Shown piece after piece: positions 6,052-12,681 of a stretch of 35,381 nucleotides of DNA. The first letter of the stretch is position 1. Every line of letters begins with the position of its first letter. Both the position numbers and the translations under genes were made by a program. This DNA comes from Bacteroidales bacterium (GTDB lineage Bacteria > Bacteroidota > Bacteroidia > Bacteroidales > TTA-H9), in the NCBI GenBank assembly GCA_028689615.1, contig JAQVCV010000053.1, positions 1-35,381 of the forward strand, written 5' to 3'. The notes under the pieces were generated by a model, which was not told where the DNA came from, searched no databases, and saw only the letters and a program-made list of their open reading frames with translations.

Positions 6052-7815
6052 TCACTTTTTATAGTTACGTGGTAGGTTAATATTTGCATTCAGTTCACCA
6101 GCTATCCGATCCAACGGACTGGTAATTCGCTCTGTGCCCTTTGGGGTGAGGTGCGTATAGATGGTGGTGGTTTTAATGCTGCTGTGGCCCAACAGAGCCT
6201 GTATAAATCGAAGGTCGGTGCCGGCTTCCAGCAAATGCGTGGCAAAACTGTGCCGCAGGGTGTGCGGCGTGGCTTTCTTCTCCAAACCGGAAGCTATTAC
6301 CGCCCGCTTCATAATTTGCCGCACACTGCTTTCGGAGTATGGCTCCCCCTTATACTGTCCCTCAAAAACGTATTTTTCGCTTTGCGTCAGGCTACGGTAG
6401 GCTTCCAAACCAGCCATAAGCGACCAGGGAAGCATCACCATACGGTCTTTTTTCCCTTTGCCACCTTTTATGTGTATTTTGTGTTCGGCAAACAGAATAT
6501 CGGCCCAGGTGAGTGTAACGAGTTCGCCCACACGGATGCCGCTGCCATAGGCAAGCATAATCATCATGGTGTGTTTGGGGTTGCTGATTTGAGCAAAGAG
6601 TGAGATGCATTCGGCCTCGGTGAGTACAGCAGGCAGTTTTTGTTCCTTTTTCGGGCGCGGCAATTCAATCTCGAAACGATTCAGATGCAGAACATTGCGG
6701 TAATAAAACTGCAGCGAGTTTACCAGCATGTTTCCTGTTGATGGTGATAATCCTTGCTTCATCAGCCCGGCCAGATGGCGTACCACCTCTGCCTGACTTA
6801 TCTCAGCCGGGTTTCGGAAGTTGTTCGATCGTAAAAACGTAAGCATCGCGTTGCCATAGTTTTTTATCGTGTTGTGGCTCATGTTCATGGCCAGCATGGT
6901 ATCAGTCAGGGCATCAACGTATGTTTGCCCTTGTTGGGGCGTCATCCTTTGCAGATTCTCCAATGCATTTTCCAGCTTCACCTGTTTCAGGTTGGGTGCA
7001 TACCGATTGTTCAAATATTTTTCGGGAAGACGGTTGGTTAAGGTCATCCCAAAATTTCGCGAAAACGCTGCCAGGTTTTCCATCGTTGATGGCGAAGCCG
7101 GCAGCAGATAGCACTGGTTATCTTTGCTGTAGCGGCTTCCTGCCAACCGTTTCACATGTTGCACCAGTACCGGATGGTTTGGCAGTTTCACCATCATCCG
7201 TTTTTTCTCAAGTGAAAAGGCTTCTACCACTATTTCTCCCTGAGGGTGCTGAGTGGTTTCCTCTTCCGTAAATTCGGCGGGGAGCAAGCCTGGCTGACCC
7301 AGTATGGCCTCTACCTTGGTTTTGGAGGCAAAATGCCTGTAAACCATATAGGCTTTGTGGGTTGAATTCCAGTAAACCCCCTTGGTCGCTTTGAGTGCCT
7401 TGCAGACAGGTTCCTGATAAGGCACTTTCACTACCCAGTATTTACCTGCTGTAAAAAGAAAAACTGCTTTCGCTCCTGCGGGTTCAGGTTTTTCAACCTT
7501 ATGTTCCCCAACTTCAGGCCGGGGAAGGGCGTTGAGGCCCGGGGCTTCAACTATGGGCGCAGTGTCGTGGCTGATTGTTGAGCCAGGCGCCGGTGCTGGG
7601 AGCGTGTCGTCAGTCGTTTTTACTACTTCATGGTCGGGGAAAACCTCCTTTATTTTTCGGTAATTCTCTGCATTGTAATCAAGGTGCCAGCAACGGAGGG
7701 TACGGCTCCAAACAGCCCCGATCGTTCGGGCACGCTGCTTCAAGTCCTCATCGAACCCGAAAAACAAGCCTATCCGCCACTTATCGTTGTGATATACCTT
7801 TTTAACTGTTACCAT
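6052..7815 (-). CDS. Tyrosine recombinase, XerD/IntI-like, with N-terminal repeat extension
   Basis: 587 residues, ATG at 7815, about twice the size of XerC/D or IntI. The catalytic domain is complete: Arg in YGSGIRVGEL, Lys in KGGKGKKD, HTLRH (His 518, Arg 521), LLGH (His 544) and nucleophile Tyr 553 in IYTHL. A SAM-like core-binding domain precedes it (about 285-385). Residues 1-265 hold three diverged modules of about 50 residues with the pattern hydrophobic strand - helix - Gly - W/Y, e.g. TIGAVWSRTLRCWHL, KGVYWNSTHKAYMVY and AGSRYSKDNQCYLLP. These resemble HARP-like small DNA-binding modules, which is only a suggestion. The tail ITSPLDRI is like the 'SPLD' end of integron integrases, but the IntI-specific inserted patch III is absent. 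The gene reads toward the cassettes. It is predicted to catalyse cassette excision and insertion. Confidence 0.9.
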   Translation of the reverse strand: MVTVKKVYHNDKWRIGLFFGFDEDLKQRARTIGAVWSRTLRCWHLDYNAENYRKIKEVFPDHEVVKTTDDTLPAPAPGSTISHDTAPIVEAPGLNALPRPEVGEHKVEKPEPAGAKAVFLFTAGKYWVVKVPYQEPVCKALKATKGVYWNSTHKAYMVYRHFASKTKVEAILGQPGLLPAEFTEEETTQHPQGEIVVEAFSLEKKRMMVKLPNHPVLVQHVKRLAGSRYSKDNQCYLLPASPSTMENLAAFSRNFGMTLTNRLPEKYLNNRYAPNLKQVKLENALENLQRMTPQQGQTYVDALTDTMLAMNMSHNTIKNYGNAMLTFLRSNNFRNPAEISQAEVVRHLAGLMKQGLSPSTGNMLVNSLQFYYRNVLHLNRFEIELPRPKKEQKLPAVLTEAECISLFAQISNPKHTMMIMLAYGSGIRVGELVTLTWADILFAEHKIHIKGGKGKKDRMVMLPWSLMAGLEAYRSLTQSEKYVFEGQYKGEPYSESSVRQIMKRAVIASGLEKKATPHTLRHSFATHLLEAGTDLRFIQALLGHSSIKTTTIYTHLTPKGTERITSPLDRIAGELNANINLPRNYKK

Positions 7816-7835
7816 GAATTACGAATAGAGGTTAG

Positions 7836-7843
7836 CAAAGATA
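7836..7843 (-). promoter_or_regulatory. Predicted -7 box of the recombinase promoter
   Basis: TATCTTTG on the minus strand fits the Bacteroidota -7 consensus TANNTTTG exactly. It places the transcript start about 15 nt before the ATG at 7815. No convincing -33 TTG lies at the usual distance. As the cassettes read in the same direction, this promoter could also supply transcription into them. Confidence 0.5.
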
Positions 7844-8246
7844 ACTCATTTTTCAACCACAAACACTTTTTGCTGATTAAACCATCCGGCATTTTGTCGG
7901 CAGATCACTCGGCTCATCCTTTGCCAACCGGGATTTCTGTCGGGTCACCCTTGCAATGCTTCATTTTTTAAGATGCGGAGGCAATGAACCACGGGCATCG
8001 AAGAGGAGAGGGGTGACTGCGTCGCGGGGAAACGGGCTGAAGATAGCCCCGATAGCTATTGGGTGGGATGAATCCTTGAATCCTCATCCCGAATTCTCGG
8101 GACTGTCGCCGCACTCCAGAATCAACCCATCAACCCATCAACAACTCAACAAGCATTCATGAAACCGCCTTACCCACAGACGAATAAAAATCGAACCGGC
8201 GGATTATCAATCAGTTTACAACTTGCTTAGAAGGGATTTATAGGAG

Positions 8247-8299
8247 AAACAAAACAAACAAAACAAACAAAACAAACAAAAGAAAACAAAGCAAAGAGA
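8247..8299. repeat. Microsatellite, CAAAACAAA period
   Basis: Short tandem repeat of the 9-bp unit CAAAACAAA, about three and a half clean copies, then degenerate CAAAG-type words. No role is visible. Confidence 0.85.
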
Positions 8300-8464
8300 A
8301 TGAAACAGCTTCGCCCCGTCAGTTACAGCCATTCTGAACCAACAACTTGTAAAAGAGTCAGATAAGCCACTTTTCGCGTACAAGAAAATTACCTTTGAAA
8401 CGGGCTGTTTTTTACCCTTTTCATTGCCTCTGATCCCTCCCGGGTTCGATCAGCCACGGCAGAA

Positions 8465-8482
8465 ACCCTTGATTGCAAGGGT
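8465..8482. other. Perfect stem-loop ACCCTTG-ATTG-CAAGGGT
   Basis: A 7-bp perfect stem with a 4-nt loop, followed by CTGGCGAAAGTGTGCTACACC. There is no U-run, so it is not a typical terminator. Similar 'AACCCTTG...CAAGGGTT' hairpins occur at chromosomal insertion points of Bacteroidota integrase-borne elements as far as I recall, so it may mark an old attachment site; this is weak. Confidence 0.35.
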
Positions 8483-8599
8483 CTGGCGAAAGTGTGCTAC
8501 ACCTGCACTCCGAACAGAAACAAAAGTAGGAAAACGAAACTAAAAAATGCAAGAATGAGATGAAATTCTTTTAGAAATAATGCAAGAAGTTGTTGTTGA

Positions 8600-8880
8600 A
8601 GTATTTGGCTTTAGCTTTGGCGTTGGCATTGGCTTTTCAGGCATTGTTCCAGGGGTTAGCTGTTGGCAGTTAGCTATTAGCTGTTAGCTAACGGCTGTTT
8701 GCGTGGCCAGCTGCCAGAAGCCAGCAGCCAGCAGCCTTTTGAAAGCGTTGGCTCCCGGGATAGCTATCGGGAGGCTGTGGCGTTGGCTTGCCCTGCATTG
8801 TTCCAGAGGTTAGTTGTTAGCTGTTAGCTATTGGCTGTTAGCTATGCCAAAAGCCAAAAGCCCTCGCCTTCTACCTCCCG
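8600..8880. repeat. Low-complexity TTAGC/TTGGC word repeats
   Basis: Irregular repetition of words such as GTTAGCTGTTAGC, TTTGGCTTTAGC and CCAGCAGCCAGCAGCC, on both strands, with a palindrome CTCCCGGGATAGCTATC then GGGAG at 8752-8773. Long TTAGCTATTAGC runs can fold back on GCTAAC runs. No coding frame. The same words recur at 9536-9560, 9735-9800 and 9958-10020. Confidence 0.75.
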
Positions 8881-8924
8881 AGTCTTGTGAACGATGTTCC
8901 GAGTCACAGATTCAAGCACTGCAA

Positions 8925-9532
8925 GTCACAGTTTACCCCTGACAAGCGACATGAGCACCCCTGACAAGTCTCGTGAACGGTGATACAAGTTATTGAATCG
9001 GGGACAACAAGTCACAGTTTACCCCTGACAAACGACATGAGCACCCCTGACAAGTCTCGTGAACGGTGATACAAGTCACTGAATCGGGGACAACAAGTCA
9101 CAGTTTATCCCTGACAGACGACATGAGCACCCCTGACAAGTCTTGTGAATGGTGACACAAGTCACTGAATCGGGGACAACAAGTCACAGTTTACCCCTGA
9201 CAAACGACGTGAGCACCCCTGACAAGTCTCGTGAACAGTGATACAAGTCACTGAATCGGGGACAACAAGTCACAGTTTACCCCTGACAAACGACGTGAGC
9301 ACCCCTGACAAGTCTCGTGAGCACCCCTGACAAGTCTTGTGAATGGTGACACAAGTCACTGAATCGGGGACAACAAGTCACAGTTTACCCCTGACAAACG
9401 ACATGAGCACCCCTGACAAGTCTCGTGAACAGTGATACAAGTCACTGAAATGGGGACAACAAGTCACAGTTTACCCCTGACAAACGACATGAGCACCCCT
9501 GACAAGTCTCGTGAACGGTGTTACGAGTCACG
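8925..9532. repeat. Tandem repeat, 86-bp unit, seven copies
   Basis: Copies begin at GTCACAGTTT: 8925, 9011, 9097, 9183, 9269, 9377 and 9463. All steps are exactly 86 bp except one of 108, where the 22-bp stretch GAGCACCCCTGACAAGTCTC and its last two bases are doubled inside the fifth copy. Each unit contains two related sub-words ACCCCTGACAA about 22-23 bp apart. A degenerate half copy precedes 8925. Copies differ at only a few positions, so the array is young or homogenised. The unit is not a multiple of three, so it is not coding. It differs from CRISPR because whole units, with no unique spacers, are conserved. Confidence 0.95.
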
Positions 9533-9620
9533 ATTTGGCTGTTAGCTCTTAGTTTGGCCAATGCCTCCCGATCGCTATTGGGAAAGTCAAAGTCTTTTCA
9601 AAACCAACCTTAACCTTGAC

Positions 9621-9740
9621 CTTGACTTCTTGACTCCAACACCCAATTTTCTTTAAGCAATTACTTAAAAAACAGATATAACAGTGAAAATCTGTGCCAG
9701 TCAGTGTAGTCAGTGTTCTAACATCTCGCGTCAGCCAGCC
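9621..9740. repeat. 120-bp direct repeat, copy 1
   Basis: Block starting CTTGACTTCTTGACTCC and ending in CAGCCAGCC, repeated at 9847-9966 with offset 226 and only a few differences. It contains TTTAAGCAATTACTTAAA, a partial palindrome. Non-coding. Confidence 0.88.
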
Positions 9741-9846
9741 AATGCCAAAGCCAAAGCCAGCAGCCTTTTGAAAGCATTGGCATTGGCTTTAGCGTTGGCT
9801 TGCCCTGCATTGTTCCAGCGTCCACCTTTTAGTAAGGAGCGTTAAC

Positions 9847-9966
9847 CTTGACTTCTTGACTCCAACACCCAATTTTCTTTAAGCAATTACTTAAAAACCA
9901 GATATAACAGTGAAAATCTGTGCCAGTCTGCGTAGTCGGTGTTCTAACATCTCGCGTCAGCCAGCC
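9847..9966. repeat. 120-bp direct repeat, copy 2
   Basis: Second copy of the block at 9621-9740. The DNA between the copies is made of GCCAAAGCC/TTGGCTTTAGC words, so the duplication probably arose by recombination between these words. Confidence 0.88.
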
Positions 9967-9991
9967 AAAGCCAAAGCCAAAAGCCAGCAGC

Positions 9992-10012
9992 CTCCCGATA
10001 GCTATCCGGGAG
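9992..10012. repeat. Dispersed palindrome CTCCCGATAGCTATC-type
   Basis: One of four related palindromic words in this gene-free region (8047-8063, 8752-8773, 9565-9583, 9992-10012), all built on CCCGATAGCTATCGGG. They look like a dispersed palindromic repeat family of the genome. The last copy lies about 60 bp beyond the 3' end of the DUF3788 gene and might help terminate its transcript. Confidence 0.6.
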
Positions 10013-10074
10013 CCAGCAGCGTTTCATTTACTCATGTTAAGCTATTTCCGGAATAGACAACCACCCCCAATATG

Positions 10075-10494
10075 TTATTTCGTTTTCATTTTGAAATCTA
10101 TCAGCAGGTCAATGTCGGTTAGTTGGTTTGGGTGAAGCACGTCAACAGCCACCGGGAAGAGTTTGCCTATGGGTTGGGCCGATTGGATGCTTTGGAGCAG
10201 GGCGGCACTCAGCGGGAGTGTGTTTACCTGTGGCGCCATTCGCAGGGCGAAATAGAAAGCCACGGTGAAAGAGTTATCGCCAACCGAGAGCCAAAACACG
10301 GTTTTCGATCGCGCGGTGGCTTTCATCAGCCACGATTTCCCATCGTTGTAAAAGCGCCATTCACCGGTGAGGCGCCGGGTGGCCATCAGTTGGTTCAGTT
10401 CTTCAAACAAGGGGTAATGGTTCCCCAGCACTTTCGCAAGCAGTTCGGGGGTGGGTTCGGTTGCCGGATCGGTTAAAACGGGTTTGTTAGTCAT
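10075..10494 (-). CDS. DUF3788 family protein
   Basis: 139 residues from the ATG at 10494. This start overlaps the end of the cvpA gene by 8 nt; the open frame extends 11 codons upstream into cvpA, which I judge not translated. The pattern is that of DUF3788: an N-terminal PTPELLAKVLGNHYPLFEELN, then GEWRFYNDGKSWLMK, SKTVFWLSVGDNSFTVAFYF and a C-terminal VLHPNQLTDIDLLIDFK. Members are small soluble proteins of unknown function. Last gene of the mla-cvpA operon and probably translationally coupled to cvpA. Confidence 0.82.
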   Translation of the reverse strand: MTNKPVLTDPATEPTPELLAKVLGNHYPLFEELNQLMATRRLTGEWRFYNDGKSWLMKATARSKTVFWLSVGDNSFTVAFYFALRMAPQVNTLPLSAALLQSIQSAQPIGKLFPVAVDVLHPNQLTDIDLLIDFKMKTK

Positions 10495-11041
10495 GTCCGC
10501 CAGATTTCTCTTCTTGTTCGGTTTCATCGGGGTTTTGTCTCGAGGGGATCATCTGCATCAGCTCTTCGTTTTTTACCAGCGAGATAAACCAGGGGGCCAC
10601 TTTGGAGGCCGGTTTGCATATTACCGATTGGTCGTAAACCTTCTGGTTCATGAAAGTGCTTCTCGCGAAGGTGTTCACGATAAGCAGAATAACGCTGATG
10701 ACCAGTGCCCCCTTGAAAATTCCGAAAGCTGCTCCCGCCAGTTTGTTCACGGCTCCCAGTGCTGCCGCGTTGAAAATTTTCTCCAGAATCTTGGCTACCA
10801 GGTGAACGCCAACCACTACTGCCAGAAAGGTGATGGCAAAGGCGGCAGTTTTGAGGTACATCCCCTGGAGGTTGAAGTTATCGGTCAGCAGGTCGCGTGC
10901 GAATCCTGAAAAATAGAGGGCGACATAAACCCCGGCAATCAGCCCGACCAGCGATAAAACAGAAACAATCAGCCCCGAGGAGAACCCTTTCCAGGCAGAA
11001 TAAAGCAGGATGACGGCAGCGCCGATGTCGTAGTAATTCAT
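10487..11041 (-). CDS. cvpA: CvpA family membrane protein
   Basis: 184 residues with four hydrophobic segments: roughly 5-25 (IGAAVILLYSAWKGFSSGLI), 27-45, 65-85 (TAAFAITFLAVVVGVHLV) and 102-125. The opening MNYYDIGAAVILLYSAWKGFSSGLI is the CvpA signature (D near the N-terminus, then KGfxxG). CvpA is an inner-membrane protein first found through colicin V export; in other bacteria it affects envelope stress and bile resistance. Here it follows the Mla-like ATPase gene by 7 nt, so an envelope role is likely. The charged C-terminal tail (QNPDETEQEEKSGGHD) is cytoplasmic. Confidence 0.9.
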   Translation of the reverse strand: MNYYDIGAAVILLYSAWKGFSSGLIVSVLSLVGLIAGVYVALYFSGFARDLLTDNFNLQGMYLKTAAFAITFLAVVVGVHLVAKILEKIFNAAALGAVNKLAGAAFGIFKGALVISVILLIVNTFARSTFMNQKVYDQSVICKPASKVAPWFISLVKNEELMQMIPSRQNPDETEQEEKSGGHD

Positions 11042-11048
11042 AGCGTGG

Positions 11049-11795
11049 TTATTTTTTCAGCCGACGGGTGAGTTCCGTCGAAAACAGGAATTGTTCGAGT
11101 TCAGCATTGTCGGGTTCCATGATGTTGGTTTTGGTACCCTGCCACCAGAGTTTTCCCTGGTAGATGAAATTAACGCGGTCGCCAATTTGCAGCACCGAGT
11201 TCATGTCGTGGGTATTGATTACGGTGGTGATGTTGTATTCGCGGGTTATTTCAAGGATGAGGTTGTCGATGAGGGTGGCGGTTTGGGGATCGAGGCCCGA
11301 GTTGGGTTCGTCGCAGAAGAGGTATCGGGGGTTGAGGGCAATGGCTCTGGCAATGGCAACGCGTTTCACCATTCCGCCGCTCAGTTCCGAGGGCATAAGC
11401 AACCCGGCATGGCTCAGGTTCACGCGGTCGAGGCAAAACTGAACCCGTTTAAGTTTTTCGGAGCGCGACCAGCGGGTGTACATGTTCAGGGGGAACATCA
11501 CGTTTTGGGTCACGTTCATCGAGTCGAAGAGTGCCCCACCCTGGAAAAGCATGCCCAACTCCTGACGGAGGGGGCGGCGTTCCTCGGCGTTCATTCGTGA
11601 GAAGAGCCTGTTGTTGTAATAGATTTCGCCTTTGTCAACCTCCAGCAAACCCACCAGGCATTTCATCAGCACGGTTTTTCCCGATCCGCTCTGCCCGATG
11701 ATGAGGTTGGTGTAGCCTGGCTCGAAATCGAGCGAGATGTCGTCGAGAACACTTCGGCCGGCAAATTGCTTGGTGATGTGTTTCGCGCTGATCAT
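11049..11795 (-). CDS. mlaF: ABC transporter ATPase, MlaF-like
   Basis: 248 residues. Walker A GQSGSGKT (about 34-41), Q-loop LFQGGALFDSMNV, signature LSGGM (with Met-Val-Lys-Arg following, typical of the MlaF/Ttg2A group), Walker B YLFCDEPNSGLDP, and the switch His in NTHDM. It powers an MCE-type phospholipid transporter between inner and outer membrane together with the MlaE-like permease encoded just upstream (ATGA overlap at 11792-11795). The MCE substrate-binding subunit (MlaD) is not in this operon, so it must be encoded elsewhere. Confidence 0.93.
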   Translation of the reverse strand: MISAKHITKQFAGRSVLDDISLDFEPGYTNLIIGQSGSGKTVLMKCLVGLLEVDKGEIYYNNRLFSRMNAEERRPLRQELGMLFQGGALFDSMNVTQNVMFPLNMYTRWSRSEKLKRVQFCLDRVNLSHAGLLMPSELSGGMVKRVAIARAIALNPRYLFCDEPNSGLDPQTATLIDNLILEITREYNITTVINTHDMNSVLQIGDRVNFIYQGKLWWQGTKTNIMEPDNAELEQFLFSTELTRRLKK

Positions 11796-12532
11796 GTGAG
11801 GAGGAGTTGGGTGAGGATGAGGTTGAAAAGGATGATGAGGATGCTGCTGTGTACCACGGCCGTGGTGCTGCTTCGGCCCACTTCAAGAGCCCCGCCTCTG
11901 ATTTTATAGCCCTGGTAAGCCGAAACCGAGGTGATGAGGAAAGCAAAAACCACCGTTTTAATCAGGGCATAAAACAGGGTGAAGCCTTCAAAGGCAAACC
12001 TCAATCCGGTGACGTAATCGCCCGGGGTGTAGAGCGAGGTGAACAGGGCCACGAAATAGCCCCCCAGCAAACTGAGCCCGATGCTGAAGATGATGAGCAC
12101 CGGGTTGAACAGCACAGCGGCCACCACCTTGGGCAGAATGAGGAAGTTGGCCGAGTTGATCCCCATCACTTCAAGGGCGTCGATTTGTTCGGTTACGCGC
12201 ATGGTACCAATCTCGGAGGCAATGCTGCTGCCCACTTTACCGGCCAGGATGAGGCTGATGATGGTGGGCGAGAACTCGAGGATAACCGATTGGCGCGCGG
12301 TGAAACCCACCATGCTGAGTGGAATGAGCGGACTGTCGATGTTGTAGGCCGTTTGGATGGTTACCACCATCCCCATGAAAACAGAGATGATGGCCACGAT
12401 GCCCATGGAGTCGAAACCTACTTTCTGGATTTCGTTCACCAACTCCTTAAAAAACAGGGAATGCCTGTTGGGACGGCGGAGCACGCGGCTCATCAGCAAC
12501 ACATAGCTTCCGGTTTGCTCGAAGAGGTTCAT
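11792..12532 (-). CDS. mlaE: ABC transporter permease, MlaE-like
   Basis: 246 residues from the ATG at 12532; the frame is open further upstream but that part covers the promoter region. Typical MlaE features: an N-terminal amphipathic segment, FFKELVNEIQKVGFDSMGIVAIISVFMG-type motif, then GKVGSSIASEIGTMRVTEQIDALEVMGI, the conserved 'ExGTMRVTEQIDALexMg' loop, and five or so hydrophobic segments. It forms the membrane part of the phospholipid transport complex that maintains outer-membrane asymmetry. First gene of the operon mlaE-mlaF-cvpA-DUF3788. Confidence 0.93.
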   Translation of the reverse strand: MNLFEQTGSYVLLMSRVLRRPNRHSLFFKELVNEIQKVGFDSMGIVAIISVFMGMVVTIQTAYNIDSPLIPLSMVGFTARQSVILEFSPTIISLILAGKVGSSIASEIGTMRVTEQIDALEVMGINSANFLILPKVVAAVLFNPVLIIFSIGLSLLGGYFVALFTSLYTPGDYVTGLRFAFEGFTLFYALIKTVVFAFLITSVSAYQGYKIRGGALEVGRSSTTAVVHSSILIILFNLILTQLLLT

Positions 12533-12552
12533 GGTAGTAAAAAAATGTCGGG

Positions 12553-12586
12553 CTAAATTAGTACAAAAAACCAGATCATTGCAAAA
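12553..12586 (-). promoter_or_regulatory. Predicted promoter of the mla operon
   Basis: On the minus strand TTTTG (12586-12582), 21 nt, then TAATTTAG (12560-12553), one mismatch from TANNTTTG. The transcript would start about 10-15 nt before the ATG at 12532, which supports that start. Confidence 0.4.
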
Positions 12587-12647
12587 TTCCCACCGGTCGC
12601 GCGGGGTCATTGCGGGTGTAGCGAGGTGGGCTAAGGGTAAAAGTTCG

Positions 12648-12655
12648 TACTTTTG
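12648..12655 (+). promoter_or_regulatory. Predicted -7 box of dnaX
   Basis: TACTTTTG fits TANNTTTG exactly and lies 26 nt before the dnaX ATG at 12682. No clear -33 element is seen. Confidence 0.5.
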
Positions 12656-12681
12656 AGCCAAGTTTTTAAAACTAAGCAAGC

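Larger units (their letters stand above)
7844..8600. other. Gene-free segment upstream of the recombinase
   Basis: I see no supportable gene; short plus-strand frames (up to 113 codons) over 7630-8162 overlap the recombinase or have no recognisable content. The segment holds a palindromic word CCCCGATAGCTATTGGG (8047-8063), a CCCGAATTCTCGGGA inverted repeat (8088-8102), a microsatellite and a stem-loop listed separately. A GGTTCGATC word at 8451 looks like a tRNA T-arm but no tRNA fold surrounds it. Confidence 0.6.

Noticed and set aside
7630-8162. Two plus-strand frames (113 and 68 codons)
   Set aside because: They overlap the recombinase 5' end and its promoter and then repeat-rich DNA; no start context or motif.
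8440-8470. tRNA gene suggested by GGTTCGATC
   Set aside because: No acceptor, D-arm or anticodon arm can be folded around it.
8925-9532. CRISPR array
   Set aside because: Whole 86-bp units are conserved with no short repeat alternating with unique spacers, and no cas gene is present.
10495-10527. Longer N-terminus for the DUF3788 protein
   Set aside because: It would overlap cvpA by 41 nt and adds a Lys/Asn-rich stretch (KPNKKRN) not expected in the family.
11807-12556. 249-codon plus-strand frame
   Set aside because: Antisense to the MlaE-like permease; His/Glu/Gly-rich translation typical of a shadow frame.
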